The position numbers were made by a program, and so were the translations under genes. A stretch of 64,000 nucleotides of DNA from Auriscalpium vulgare (lineage: Eukaryota > Basidiomycota > Agaricomycetes > Russulales > Auriscalpiaceae), in contig JAHBBC010000009.1 of the NCBI GenBank assembly GCA_019915015.1, positions 682,001-746,000 on the forward strand, read 5' to 3'. This document shows positions 1-10,885 of the stretch, piece by piece. Position 1 is the stretch's first letter; every line of letters starts with the position of its first letter. The notes under the pieces were generated by a model. It saw nothing but the letters and a program-made list of their open reading frames with translations, was not told the DNA's origin and did no database searches.

Positions 1-174
1 AGGTATTTCATCGTCGTTGTAGATTGTGATGGACTCATCCATTGGCACGATGCCGGGATGGCTGCGAGGGTGATGCGCTGCACAGAAGAAGCAGGTTCGG
101 TCCGAGGCGTTGTCGTAGAATGTCGTACGCAGCAGGCCACGTAAATTTCTACCTAATGTCTCAACTTGTACGAA
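1..174 (-). CDS. Partial open frame of unknown function running off the left edge
   Basis: Read on the minus strand from just after an in-frame TAA near position 175, an uninterrupted frame of about 58 codons runs to the window edge. It contains a Cys pair within TCFFCAAHHPR that could be a metal knuckle, and an acidic stretch (IYNDDE). No start codon is visible, so this would be an internal exon or a fragment of a mobile element. I do not recognise the family. It lies exactly where the missing 3' half of the neighbouring STT3 gene would be expected and does not resemble STT3. It may therefore belong to something inserted there, but that is inference. Confidence 0.25.
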
Positions 175-459
175 TTATACCGGTAATTATGGGGTCAAAA
201 TCTTCTGCCGCCAGTACTTAGTCCAACTACCTCTGTGATCAGACATCGGTTCACCGCGCCCCTAACTACCACCATCAGGATCATACTTTTGCCCCAAATT
301 CTAGCCCCCAGCTACCTCAGACCCCTCAGAGCTTCCGGCGCAAAGCGCCGTCTAGCTACCGTGCGAAAATCATACCCCTGGCGTGAGTTACGGGGGTCCT
401 GGATGTATCTAAAATGAACTCAATGTCAGGTCCAAGCGCTCTGTGCGAAGCATGCGTAC

Positions 460-1903
460 TTCTTGGCATAGCCGGTGTCCCAGAGCGAGTAGAAACGCCC
501 AGTCCAAGGGGCGATCCAGCCCATGTAGGTCAATCCGACAATGGCGACCGTACCAACAACGCCGGCACCGACGGCGAGGGCGAAGAGCAAGTTATTGAAC
601 TGCTTTGAAGACACATGCGAGCGGACGAGCTGCACGAATGCGACGATCTGCAACAGGCCGAAGACGCCTGCCGGTGGATAATAATGCCGTCAGCGTCTCA
701 CCAAATACGCAGCGCATCATCACTGACCAAGAGCGCCCATGTGCTCGCTAGTGCGCACCGGCTGGAAGCCGACGAAAGGCACCTGCATGCTAGCGAGCGT
801 GCCGATGGCATACCATGACGAATACGCGACATAGAGGCGGTTGGTGAAACGGCCCATGAGGAGAAGCGCCAGCGCGTGGAGCGGGATCATGTTCGTGATG
901 AACGCATATCCACCTGGATAGCGCTAAGTACGCCACACGGGCACCCGTAGGAAAGAAACGCACCCCATGCAGCAACCATGTAGAAATAGAACACGGCTGC
1001 GAGTGTGCCAAAGAGCGCACTGCCCTGCTTGAGTGCCTTGATCCAGAGGAAGAAGGTGAACATCAGAAGGAAGATGGCGATGGCCTCGTTGTCATATGAG
1101 CCTGCGACGGAGCGCGAGATGTAGCCAGGGACAATGCCGATGAAAGCTGCGGCTAGCAGTCCAGCACTCTCGTCCTTCATCTCCTTGGTGAACCTGCGGC
1201 ACAGGGCGTCAATTTAGGTCGAAACGAGACGTGATGCTGCCGCGTCGCAGTAGCCAGATGGATGAAACAACGGCGCCGCAAGTGCGTTCATTTACCGACG
1301 CGGCCTGGGTGCAGCATGAGAGGGATGAAGAGCACTCACATGTAGGTGGACCAGGCTGTGAGGGCACTGAAACCGGGCGCCAGCATCACGCAGATGTTGC
1401 GGATGTCGACAGGGATATGGATAGCCTGGAGAAAGTTGTAGATGACGCCGCTGGTAGCCATTAAGCCAGGGTAAATGGTGCCGCCAACGACGCGTCCCAG
1501 TGGATACCATGCTGTGGGATCAAACCAGTTCCAAAATTCCTGCAACCGTGTCAGGTTAAGGAAAGCACAGGAGTGAACGCGCTACGCACATAAAACCCCT
1601 TGGATGCCAACACTCGCGTAGCGCGACTGCATATCCGTCAGTTACCGCGTACAGGCTTCCGCAGCGCACGTACTAATTGAACCACGGATCGCTGGCATGG
1701 AAAACGTTAGCAATACAGTCCACTGAAGACAGTCACAGCACGCACAATTCATGGATGATACTCTCGAAGTTGATGACAGCGAATAAGCGTGAGGCAATGG
1801 CCGCGCCCGAGATGAGTGCAAATGCGACGATTCGGACCAGCGACTTGGTGTTGGTGACCGTCGCCGGCGAAAGGTCAGTAGGGAGCGGATATGCCCTCGG
1901 CAT
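460..1903 (-). CDS. STT3: STT3 oligosaccharyltransferase catalytic subunit, 5' half only
   Basis: STT3 is the membrane subunit that transfers the lipid-linked glycan to Asn-X-Ser/Thr in the ER. Six exons join cleanly from an ATG at 1901-1903. They give the N-terminal membrane segment, then the first catalytic Asp region (HEFDPWFNYRAT), then [16 protein letters not shown], the TM region with [19 protein letters not shown], the TM block around [15 protein letters not shown], and finally [10 protein letters not shown]. About 400 of the usual 700 or more residues are present. The open frame stops at a good donor (GTACGC at 459-454). The expected next segment, with the SVSEHQPT motif and the WWDYG motif, is not found in the remaining 450 bases. 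No frameshift is seen in the part present. Either the gene continues beyond the window through an unusually long or interrupted intron, or it is a truncated copy. Confidence 0.85.
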
Positions 1904-2524
1904 GGCCAACAGAAACCCTGTGGTTTGGCCCTTGGGACGGAAAGTGAGGGTTGACAGTAACGTTGAGCAGCAGTGCGCTGGCGCTGGCGCGGGTGTCGTG
2001 TCCGTGTTCCAAAAATGGAAGCGACCCCCGGACAGCCCTGGACAGCCCCCGTCCTGTTCAAATGATCATTTGCCGTCCTTTCACCCTCATCTCATCAGAA
2101 CTCGGTGCGACTTTTTTTTGCTGTTGAATCTGCCCCCATATAAGCCTGGGAGCTGGGCCCGACTGTTCTATACAGCTCGTTCGACTGCCAGGTACTGTTC
2201 GTGCCGCCATGCACGGCACACAGCGGACACCCAGAGATACTTACCTAGCCGCTCCGGCGCTCGTCGCCACCATCAGGGCGATGCTACGGCCGGTGGGAAC
2301 AGCCTGGAACAGCGCTGTCCTGAATCAATCTAGCAAAATGTGACCCTGCAGGCTGGCGCATGCGTCGAATCGGGGAACGATCGGGACGGGGTTTCGCCAA
2401 GTCGTTTAGCCTGCTTATACTTAAGGAAGCCCCACGTTCGGCAAAATCTCTGCCTTTCTTCCCCAACGTCCTCACCCAAATCCCCCTCACCTCCTCGTGG
2501 CCATATCGACGTCCTTCATGCCCA
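1904..2524. promoter_or_regulatory. Divergent promoter region between STT3 and the DUF6534 gene
   Basis: About 620 bases lie between the STT3 start (-) and the DUF6534 start (+). No supported gene is seen here. It has a poly-T tract near 2112-2119 and a TATA-like string (CATATAAG) near 2137-2144. Near 2033-2050 there are two close copies of a GGACAGCCC-type string. No regulator binding site can be named. Confidence 0.4.
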
Positions 2525-4453
2525 ATGGACCTTGACGCCTCGCTGGGAGGTATTCTCCTCGGCACCATCTTCGCGGTCATGTACGGGCATGGATGGAATT
2601 TGCTCACCAACGCGGCTGAAAATGTCAACAGGCTCTACGGGATGACCTTGCTGCAAATCTACATCTATTTCAACGATAAGCAACAGGACGGGCTTTTGTT
2701 GCGGCTTCTGGTGCGTCTCATTCTGCCTCGGCTGGCCTCGAAAGCATTCACTGATGCATCGGGACAAAGGTTTGCGCTGTACTGTGAGTGTTCGACACGT
2801 GGGTGAGTAGCGACGCGTTTTGATCCTCGATCTTTTGCTTGCAGGTTTCTTGAGACGATACATACCGCCTTCTGCATATTCAATATATACACAATGACAG
2901 TGACGCTCTTTGGCGACAAGACAGCACCCGGGCGGATACTATGGTGCGTCACCAGGCTTGTTGTATCAGGTTCCGAACCAATACTAATCTCCTTACCCCA
3001 GGAGCGAACCCGTGAGTTCACATCTGGTGTCTACACGAACTGGGCTCTAACGAGTTGAATAGGCGCTAATATTGACAGGAGTAAGTCCCCTCCACGCGGT
3101 GCCTATATATCCGGACCCTGACGTGTTCTCAGGCGCTGCTCATGTTTGCTGTACACTGGTGCGTTACATTGCGCTGGTGATACACACCTAACGCTGATGC
3201 GGCTTTTAGTTTTTTCATCCGTCGTGTCTGGAATAGTAAATCACCTCTTCTTCTTTGTGTCTCAATTTTCTCATCTCCATTTAGTCTGCGAGAAGCCCCT
3301 TCTGTTGACGGCGTTTATCGTGCGCGGGTTTCACGGCTGTGTACCTTCCATTCACTCACGGATCGACCGTACACGTTGCAGAGTATCATGGCGTTAGCAC
3401 ACCTCGGTAAATAGCCGGCCATCGGTTTCTGCTCATCACTGATTACTGAAGGCACCTCCCTCTCCGCCAGGATTTGGACTTGGTCAGCTGCCACCGCTCA
3501 TCTTCCTCCCGTTCTATGCCTGACACATTAACTGGGCAGCCACTTACATCGTTGTGTAAGTCACCGCTAAGACCTCACAACGGCAGCTTCTCAACTCCCA
3601 TACAGAGCGCGCTTTGACACTTGGGATAACTTCAAGGCTTCGAACGATTCTTTAGTGAGCGGTGAGCAGGCGATACCGCCGGCAACGCTGATTGCCTCAC
3701 AGATTGTCGTGTGTGGTGGCTTGGGGAGCTCTTCCCTTACAGACATTCTCATTGCTTGGCTGTTGTTTTCCCACTTGAGCCGAGGCCGGGACGAAACCGA
3801 CCGGTTTGCCTCATTCCCCTCGTCCTCTCAAATATCGCCTCATCACTCGCTCAGAAAATTCTCAAATGCCATCAACCTGCTTATCTTTTATGTCATCGCA
3901 ACTGGGGCGCTGACTGCGTGAGTTCTGCTACACGCTATCGTGCTACCGCTTACGCCTGCGCAGCGTCACCTCCGTCGGGACTGTGATAGCGGTGAGCTTG
4001 CGCGTCCCCTCCCGTCCAGGAAGCGATACCATGAAGCGATATATTGACAAAAGTTCGTCTAGTTCGCTTCGGGCAGCGATATTGGTATATTCATCGGCAT
4101 GGCTACAATTCAGAGCAAAGGTATGTGAATCGCCGCAATGTCGGTTGATTTCCGTCTTAACTGATTTGTCGGCGGGTACAGTGTACGCCAACTCGCTTTT
4201 GACAAAGTGCGTGAGCCATCTAATTCTATGCTGCTTCCTCTGCTCTTTCAAATTCCTGATGGGTATTGGGCACAGCCTCAACACCCGCAGGAGCATACGC
4301 AACAGGCTGCATCTCACCGACGACGATGTAGAGTTCACATCGATATTACCTGTTGGCGTGAAAGGACCCTCGTCGTCACGCTCCAGCGTGCGTCGCAGTG
4401 CTTTGACAGCAAGAAGTTTTGTTGACGGTCTCTCATTAGTCTTCCGCGCGTAA
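2525..4453 (+). CDS. DUF6534 family multi-pass membrane protein
   Basis: This belongs to a large Agaricomycete family of predicted seven-helix proteins ending in a DUF6534 domain; their biochemical role is not established. About eleven short exons join in frame from the ATG at 2525 to a stop at 4451-4453. Family landmarks appear in order: GGILLGTIFAVMYG, YGMTLLQIYIYF, LETIHTAFCIFNIYT, then helices around FFIRRVWN and LLLTAFI, SLTDILIAWLLFSHLSR (start of DUF6534), INLLIFYVIATGALT, YANSLLTNLNTRRSIR, and a cytosolic Ser/Arg-rich tail. The TYIVVARFDTWDNF linker is continuous across introns. One intron (about 3811-3861) starts with the weak donor GTTTGC but restores the family sequence. No lesion was found. 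The downstream neighbour is convergent. Confidence 0.82.
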
Positions 4454-4838
4454 CCTAGCGGCATGGGATCACAGGATAGCGGAGCCTTTTACGGTCAGTC
4501 GCTTGCCATATCATATCCCAATTGGGCTTTGCACTGACCGGCGGCTTTTTTGCGTAGGATGAGGACACCCCATGACACGTCCGCCAATAATATGCAGGCC
4601 GCGCGTGGTCGAATACCATAGACAAGCAAATATGATGCCCAACTACCCACATGTAGCTGTATCATTACCGTGTATTAACATCAGGGCTTCTCTCATATAC
4701 AGTGGGCACGAAGCACCAGGCATCATGATCCCATCCGAGGTATCCAGCGTGTTCAGCGGCCAAGAGGAAGCAACAGAGGCCAGGTGGGATATTGTCAGAA
4801 AGTAGATGGATCGAGATTGGGCATCACATCGAAGAGCG
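4454..4838. other. Convergent intergenic region
   Basis: This 385-base spacer lies between the stops of the DUF6534 gene (+) and the HIRIP3-like gene (-). It should hold both 3' UTRs. Short open frames here are not conserved-looking and are not annotated. Confidence 0.5.
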
Positions 4839-6272
4839 CTACTCCTCTTCGCTTTGAGTCTCCAAGAATGCCATAATGCTTTGTCGAGCGTTGCGCTTCG
4901 CATCAGATAGATCAAGTCAAGACCGTGATGCGGGGACGGGCCGACGTTGACACGCACCTTGGCTTTCGGTGGAACGGCCGCCGGAACATCACTCTCCTCC
5001 CCTTCCTCCCCCGCGCCTCCAGGTTCCTCTGCATGTGCGGTTCTCTGTGATCGGAAGGGCCGGCCCGTGCTCACGGCAGCCCCAAACTTCTGCACGTCCT
5101 CTGCGTGAAATGGCGTGAGACGCATCAAATGGGAGCATACCGCTAACACGCACCAAGCTCTTTAGCGAGCTCGCGCTTCTCCTTGATTGCCTTTGCCTGC
5201 TCCAGGCTCATACGGCCGGTCATGCCGAGGCTGGTGAGAATGGCGCGGAGGCGCTTGATCTGCTGCTGGGGCGTGTCCAGGCCCTGGAACTCCTTGGACC
5301 ACATTTTACGCACGCCACATGCCGTCACAAAAGACTGACCCGCGATCAGCTGAGGGGAGAAGTGAAACGGTGCGCGCGAGAAGGTACCTTGAGTCGCTTC
5401 AGAGTCTCTTCGTCCTTGCTCAGCTCCGGCACGACCTTCTTCGCTCGCTTTGGCTTTGCCGCAGCCTTCTCTTTCACTGTCTGCAACTGAATGAGCGCGC
5501 AAGGACGTGAGGATGGGCTGAAAAGCGTACCTTGCCCTTGCCTCTTCCCCGCTTCTTTGGAGGCGCCTCGACTTCGGACTCGGGCTCCGGTTCGGATTCA
5601 TGCACCTAGTTCTCGTTGATTCAGTAAGGTCTCAGTCGTGCCGGTGCTAGGTACGCCCACCTCCTCGTTCTCGACCGGCGCCTCGGCAGACGGTTCCTCG
5701 GGCTCCGGGTTCTTGGATGATGAGGCCGTACGCGGGCCGTCGACGTCGGAGTCGCTCTGAGAAGCTCTCGGCCAGTGCGCGTGAGTGCTAGGACGAGGAA
5801 ATGCGCACCTCGACGATCTCCGCTGACTTGTACTGCTTCCGCGAAGTCGACTTTCTCGGCTGGGCGCTTGTGTCGCTAGACCGGGGAGCCACCTTGGGCC
5901 TTGGAGGTGGTGGTGATGTCGGGTTTGTCACCACCTTTGGGGGATGTAGGAAAGACCAAGTCAACAAAAGGAAGGGATGGATGTGGGTAGACGATGGGCG
6001 AACCTCCGCGGTCTCTACGTTCGTGGCAACTGCCGGCTTGGACGTCGAGGGCGCCGGCTCTACGTCGGAGAGATCAGAGTCGTGCACAAACTCCTGTGCA
6101 TCCGTACAACGTTAGGCAATGGATTTTCCACGGAATGACGACGCACGGCAGACTTGTAGGCTTTTCTGTAAGATGGACGAGCATCGTTCGACTTGTTGGT
6201 TGGGCCCTGCTTGGCTTCTGAGGTACGCTTACGCTTCTTGAGCGCTTCGTTCTGCGATTCTTCGTTGTTCAT
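4839..6272 (-). CDS. HIRIP3-like (CHZ-type) histone chaperone
   Basis: The C-terminal half carries the HIRIP3 family signature: ETLKRLKSFVTACGVRKMW, then LDTPQQQIKRLRAILTSLG, MTGRMSLEQAKAIKEKREL and ELEDVQKFG. The protein ends with ARQSIMAFLETQSEEE. HIRIP3 proteins bind HIRA and histones H2A-H2B in the nucleus. Ahead of this lies a charged, low-complexity region (SDLSDVEP, a KQYKSAEIVE motif, PESEVEAPPKKRGRGK) consistent with a nuclear protein. About eight exons join in frame. The final intron (4902-4963) needs an AAG-type acceptor to keep the tail in frame. The ATG at 6270-6272 is the best visible start. Family members usually have a DEK-C-like helix domain before it, and a possible remnant upstream (6300-6560) contains stops, so the N-terminus is uncertain. 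Confidence 0.75.
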
Positions 6273-6299
6273 GTCTCCGCTTTCTCCTGGCACCAATCA

Positions 6300-7194
6300 G
6301 ATGACCATCAGCGTTCATGAATACAGCGAGCCGTGTGCAACTCACCGTTGACACTCGGTGCCCAACCTGCGCTGAACTAATAGTAGGAGAGCGCCAACCG
6401 TCCGAGTCCCTCGACGGTTTGATGTGTTAAAGTTGGGTACGTGGACTGACGACAGAGCTTCAGTTGCATACAAGCGAAAAAAGAGGCTGATACAGACACA
6501 AGTTCGTCGGCTGGCAGCGTTCAAACGACTCGGACGACTTCGTTGATCTGGCACAAGTCGATTCCGGTGACTTGTTCTCAGACAGGATCCGGGTCACATT
6601 TTCGTGACTGCGTGACCGGTCGTGTTCTCGTTTCCCACGGCTACCAGTGATATTAATATCTCCACCGGATACTTATGGAATATTGGGCCTTCACACCGAC
6701 GACCATGATCGACATGATGCGACCCGGCCATGCCCCACCCCTCGACGCTCGCTGCGGGAGGTAATTGCAGCCTGTGGACGTGGAACACTCATCTCTGACA
6801 TGCAGACTTGCACGACGTCGAAGGGCCTCCTTTGAGACCACTGGACTTTACTTATGTGTTGTAGGTCATCCGCTGGGGCTTTCAACGCTCTCCGAGACTA
6901 GAGGCACAGAGCACTGTCTCTCAACGGGCAGACCGAGTACGCCCGAAACCCACTTGCATTTCGGGATATTGTTGCGGGTCAGGCCCCTTCTGTTCGTTCT
7001 GTGAAGGCCGGGCTTGCTGAGACTCTTTCTATATAGGCATGAAGACGCCATCCCGCGAGCGGGCATCTTTCATCTTGATGCCAGCCCCATTTGACCTGAC
7101 ACAGGAAATGACACGGTCGGTAGTCCATTTGGCGACGAGTTGAAGTTCAATTAGTCGCTACCCGGATGTCTGACTAGATTTCCTTGTAGCGCCA
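6300..7194. other. Region without a supported gene
   Basis: About 900 bases lie upstream of the HIRIP3-like gene and before the kinase island. Short open frames occur in all frames but none shows a domain or a plausible splice chain. It presumably holds the HIRIP3 promoter and possibly an undetected N-terminal exon. Degraded island DNA may begin in its right half. Confidence 0.3.
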
Positions 7195-7450
7195 AAGTCT
7201 GCACTGGTATATCAAGGTCCTTTGCGGAGATCCCGGCGTCCACGATCTTATGGTCGACCTCGAGTTTTTCTTCTACGTGCTCACCGGCATACATACTGCT
7301 TACACTGTATTGTATCAAAAGACATGTGGCATTTCCACCATTGGTCGTGACTCAAGTGCCATTCCGATTAAGTATCTACCCTCACCTGTGAGGTCTCCGG
7401 TTCAGGAAACATGTTCGACGCAGGTGGTTACGACAATATCTGCGTATGGA
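7195..7450 (+). pseudogene. FunK1 kinase tail remnant (B0)
   Basis: The sequence encodes a decayed match to the C-lobe of the neighbouring kinases: HWYIKVLCGDPGV followed by HDLMVDLEFFFYVL. In the intact copies this reads MYQSVKVLRGDP, then HDHMDDLESFFYVL. No upstream kinase domain remains. The bases after it (an interrupted match to GACATGTTTCGACGCAG) resemble those after the broken copy at 12580-12620. This marks it as the tail of an older B-type unit truncated in the same way. Confidence 0.75.
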
Positions 7451-7780
7451 CGCAATCCGGTTTCCTACGTCTCCCTCTAGTCCTCTAGCACGCACCATCG
7501 TCCGCGTCTCACTTCACACGCGTCTCTGGGAACAACCCGCGCACGTTCGCCATCTACGCCTCGTCCACATCACATCGCACCACGTCCAGCCCCTCCAGCG
7601 GATATCCGGCTGCCGCCCGCGCAACCAAGCAGCATCGGCAAGTCGGATAGTCGACACCTCCACCACTGCCTCCAGCTCGTGGGGCATGTTGAGGCGCAAG
7701 CATGCGAGGGTGAGGATGGATACCGCGGGGAGGAAGAGTGTGGCGTCGGCCTTCTTAGTCGCAATGAAGGACTTGTGAAT
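7446..7780 (-). pseudogene. F-box/LRR protein C-terminal remnant, copy 1
   Basis: Minus-strand reading gives LRR-like text (LRLNMPHELEAVVEVS) that matches the remnant at 12640-13236 (LRLDMPHEPRAAIRAS). Downstream is a degraded version of the tail with motif DVVECDVDEAWMDN. No start, no F-box and no continuous frame are present. It sits between a kinase tail and an intact A-type kinase, exactly as copy 2 does, so it is part of the duplicated unit. Confidence 0.6.
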
Positions 7781-7911
7781 CTACCCCGCTGGCTCCTAGC
7801 TGTAGCGAACGCATAGCTCGGATGGCGAATTTTACCCCACAGGCAAGTGTGTCGTAGTACTAGGAGTAGTACGCGGGTAGCTTGAGTTGCTGCTTTTCGA
7901 TGCCGGTAAAG

Positions 7912-7933
7912 CCACGTGACCGCGACTGTGGCT
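7912..7933 (+). promoter_or_regulatory. Conserved CACGTG element upstream of kinase A1
   Basis: An E-box core CACGTG is followed by ACCGCGAC and TGTGGCTG, 159 bases before the kinase ATG. The same composite string, with only a few changed bases, precedes each of the other three kinase copies. CACGTG cores are classical bHLH sites in fungi; binding here is inference. Confidence 0.5.
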
Positions 7934-8070
7934 GCATTGTTTGGTTCAATGGGTTATGGGTTGTCGCTTCCTCCCCGCCATCGACCATCCTCGCCATCCG
8001 AAATCTCGTCATCCCAGGCGTCCCCGTCTTCCCGCCCACGTCGACCGACGCGATCAGTGGACAAGCCACG

Positions 8071-10390
8071 ATGGACGAGGTGCCCCCAGCTCGCTTCTAC
8101 AACAACTCGAAGAACCCTCGCACGCCATCCAAGAAGAATGAGTCTCCTGGGCCTAATTGGCGCGTTAACGAAACGGAGCCGCCTTTAGAGGCCACCCCGT
8201 TCGGCCGCTCTTCAGGCACTGGCGAGACCAACTTTGCACAGGACGGCGACAAACCGACGGTTAGCACTGTGGAGGACAGGCTGAACGCGGAGCTGGCGGG
8301 ACATTGGGTCAACATGGGTGGGGTTACAGCATTGCGTGCGTTCCTTCTCAAGTGCCTGGAGCCTATGGAATGCACACGTCCTCAAGCTCAAGGCTGGGGA
8401 GCGGAGGTGAAGAGCTACGTCAGCAAGGTCGATGTTCTCCACGCGGTCCCAATCAAGCCTCGCAAGGAGGAACCCCTCTACGATCCGTACGCCAAGCAGT
8501 CGAACAAGATAGCGAAGTATTTCAAGCTGGACGCCGTGGTCTCGGCTGAGAATACCAGTCGCGTTAACATCGTCCACCACCCGTTCCTCAACACCAAGCT
8601 GTCTACGAAGCCCGACCTTTCGTTCACCAAGCGCAAAAAGAAGACCGATGACCTGAGCTACGCGCAAATTCGTACTGTCTGGGATGCGAAGAAGGACATC
8701 AACCAGATCAGCGCGCCGGGTCTCCAGCTCGGCATGTACGCTCGTCAGATCCTGGCCGAACAGCCTGGCCGACGTTTCGTCGTCACGTTCGCCATGTCGG
8801 GGACGCACATGCGTCTTTTCGCCTTTGATCGCTGTGGCGTGATGTACAGCGACAAGGTCGACATCCGCAAACACCAGGACATCTTTGTTCTCGCGGTTCT
8901 CACTTCCGTCGCCACCTCCCCCATCATCGGCATGGATCCCACCATCAAAGAGCCCACGATGTCGACCACGCCCTACTGGACGATCTCGCTACCGAACCCA
9001 ACCGTCGTCGGCAATTTCAAGTACGTCGCCCCGTTCTTGGTCGAGGGCCAGCCCGCGGTCGCTGGGCACACGGTCCGCGGTCGCTCGACAATTTGTTGGA
9101 AGACGAAAGACGGCCTGTACATCATCAAGGACTACTGGCGCGCTCAGGACCGCCTGTTCGAGGCGGAGTTCCTGAAGGAAGTCGCTGGGATAAACGGCGT
9201 TGGACAACTTCGCGCCTATCAAGATAACCTATGCCGTGTTTCTGCCCTCCGCGGCGCTGGTCATTTTCTCAACGACGCAGCGCGCCAGCAGGGCACAGCC
9301 ACGGAAATCCCCGACCGCATCCAGTGTCGCCAAGTGCTCGACCGGTATACAGGCGATCTGTCGTGCGCGCCGAACCCGCTTGCGATGCTCATCGCGTTCC
9401 GCGACGCCGTTGTAGGTGAGTTGCATGGATTTCGTCCTTCGGCTTCGGCTCTGGCTTACACATCTTCCCATAGGTCACCGAGACGCGCTGCTTGTGAAGG
9501 GCATTTTACACCGCGACGTCAGCCTGTTCAACATCATGTTCGACAAGCATGCAAGGGACGGAGTCCTGGGTCGATTGATCGATTTCGATTTGGCGAAGAA
9601 ATTTGAAGATCTTTTCGACAAGAATGCCACAGGAGGCGACCTGCGTACGGTATGTCTACCATTGGGCATGATCTGTAAGCTTCTTACGCTTTTCCAGGGC
9701 ACGCGGATGTACCAATCTGTGAAGGTCCTTCGTGGGGATCCGAAGGTCTTCGGCGTCCACGACCATATGGACGACCTTGAGTCGTTCTTCTACGTGCTCA
9801 TTCATCTTTCTGCTGCCTTCACCAGCGACTCCCGCCCCATTGACGCCTTTGTACTGCCTCCTGAGCTCCAGAGGTGGAACAGCACGGATGCAGCTTCCTG
9901 CGCTGATGCTAAGGGCAACTTCATGGCATTCAAGCTCGCATTTTCGATGAGAGAAGAGCTTGTTGACGCGTTTCTCCCGTTGCTCGCCGAACTCCAACGA
10001 TTCTTCCGCCCCCGGATTGAGGCCGTCAGCAACGCGTATGGCATTAAGCCGGAACCGATGCCGACGAAAGATTGGACTCCCGAGCTGCATCTCGAACAGG
10101 CGGCAGGAGACTACAAGTCTTTTCTGACGATCGTCGAGAAGCACATCTCAGATATGGAGAAATCAACGGAACGGCGCCCTCTGCGGTGGGCAGTGCAGAA
10201 ACAGACGATGGTGGACACAGCTGCGGATTGGAGCGACGAGTCCACTGGGCGAGTGTCACCGACTCCCTCAAACGCGAGCACTGTCGTCGGCAAGTCACGC
10301 AAGCAAAGCGAGGCATTTTTCGAGGAGGGTGCGGGCGAAGATGTGTTTGCCCAGCATGCACACAAGCGGGCTCGTAGCGCGGATCAGTGA
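8071..10390 (+). CDS. FunK1-type fungal protein kinase A1, intact
   Basis: Three exons (8071-9415, 9474-9649, 9698-10390) encode 737 residues of the fungal-specific Pkinase_fungal (FunK1) family. A family N-terminal region of about 330 residues precedes the kinase fold. The catalytic Lys is probably K353 (LYIIKDYWR). The catalytic loop HRDVSLFN is at 461-468, and the metal motif is DFD (485-487), with Asp in place of the usual DFG Gly. The C-lobe contains HDHMDDLESFFYVL. The tail is Ser/Glu-rich and ends in a basic nuclear-signal-like HKRARSADQ. The ATG at 8071 was chosen because copy A2 starts at the matching base and the preceding GACAAGCCACG is shared by all copies. An in-frame ATG at 7900 exists only here. 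Substrates are unknown. FunK1 genes are expanded in mushroom-forming fungi. Confidence 0.88.
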
Positions 10391-10885
10391 ATGGCGATGG
10401 GGCTACTTCTGCTTCTGGTTACTTTTCGCCGGAGTTCTATACCATGTCCTTCAATACCTTTGCTATGATACCTTTGGCTTGACGCATCTTACATTGTACA
10501 ACACACATATGCGACATGATTGTATTGTAGCTTTGCGCATGACAAGGAAAAATACAATTGGCATCTCTACTTTGTCATAGGTCGCGCGCCATAAATTCTA
10601 TTGATCGAAGATCAGCGTGCCACCTTGCTCACCTCGTGGATACAATGCAATATCCGAGCTTATTTATCCGTACCCCTACTTTTCCTCTCATGCACTTGAC
10701 GAGACAAAACCAATGAACATACACTGATACAGTGATGTCTTTCAATGACGCACGTGACCGTGAATGTGGCTGGATCTCTTCGAGTCTTCGCCTGGCAAGG
10801 GCCGCCATAGTCCATCCTCGCCGTCGACCCAAGCGACCCCGTCTTCCCGCGCACGCCGAACGATGCGAACAGTGGACAAGCCACG
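10391..10885. repeat. Duplicated 3' flank of kinase A1 and 5' flank of B1
   Basis: The first 180 or so bases after the A1 stop are almost identical to those after the A2 stop (15798-15990), including a shared stretch with GCCGGAGTTCTATACCATG. A diverged version follows B2 (18383-18530). The right part is the promoter of B1 with its CACGTG element. No gene is seen. Confidence 0.7.
10751..10772 (+). promoter_or_regulatory. Conserved CACGTG element upstream of kinase B1
   Basis: CACGTGACCG followed by TGAA and TGTGGCTG lies 135 bases before the B1 ATG. It differs from the A-type version mainly in the central four bases and shares GGATCTCTTCGAGT downstream with copy B2. Confidence 0.5.

Noticed and set aside
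485..1180. STT3 fragments as separate short genes
   Set aside because: They join through short GT-AG introns into one continuous family sequence.
1677..2333. A 218-codon plus-strand frame over the STT3 first exon
   Set aside because: It is antisense to a clearly conserved STT3 exon, and its text has no family resemblance.
3146..3397. Hydrophobic open frame inside the DUF6534 gene as a separate small protein
   Set aside because: It reads through three introns of the DUF6534 gene. The spliced frame gives the family sequence and this one does not.
7900..8070. An upstream in-frame ATG that would extend kinase A1 by 57 residues
   Set aside because: The extension covers the CACGTG element and promoter-like DNA, and the homologous region of A2 is not open in this frame. 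The shared start context supports 8071.
9640..9660. DFD motif as proof that the FunK1 kinases are inactive
   Set aside because: The metal-binding Asp, the HRD and the Lys are all present, and the third position of this motif varies among active kinases. Inactivity cannot be claimed.
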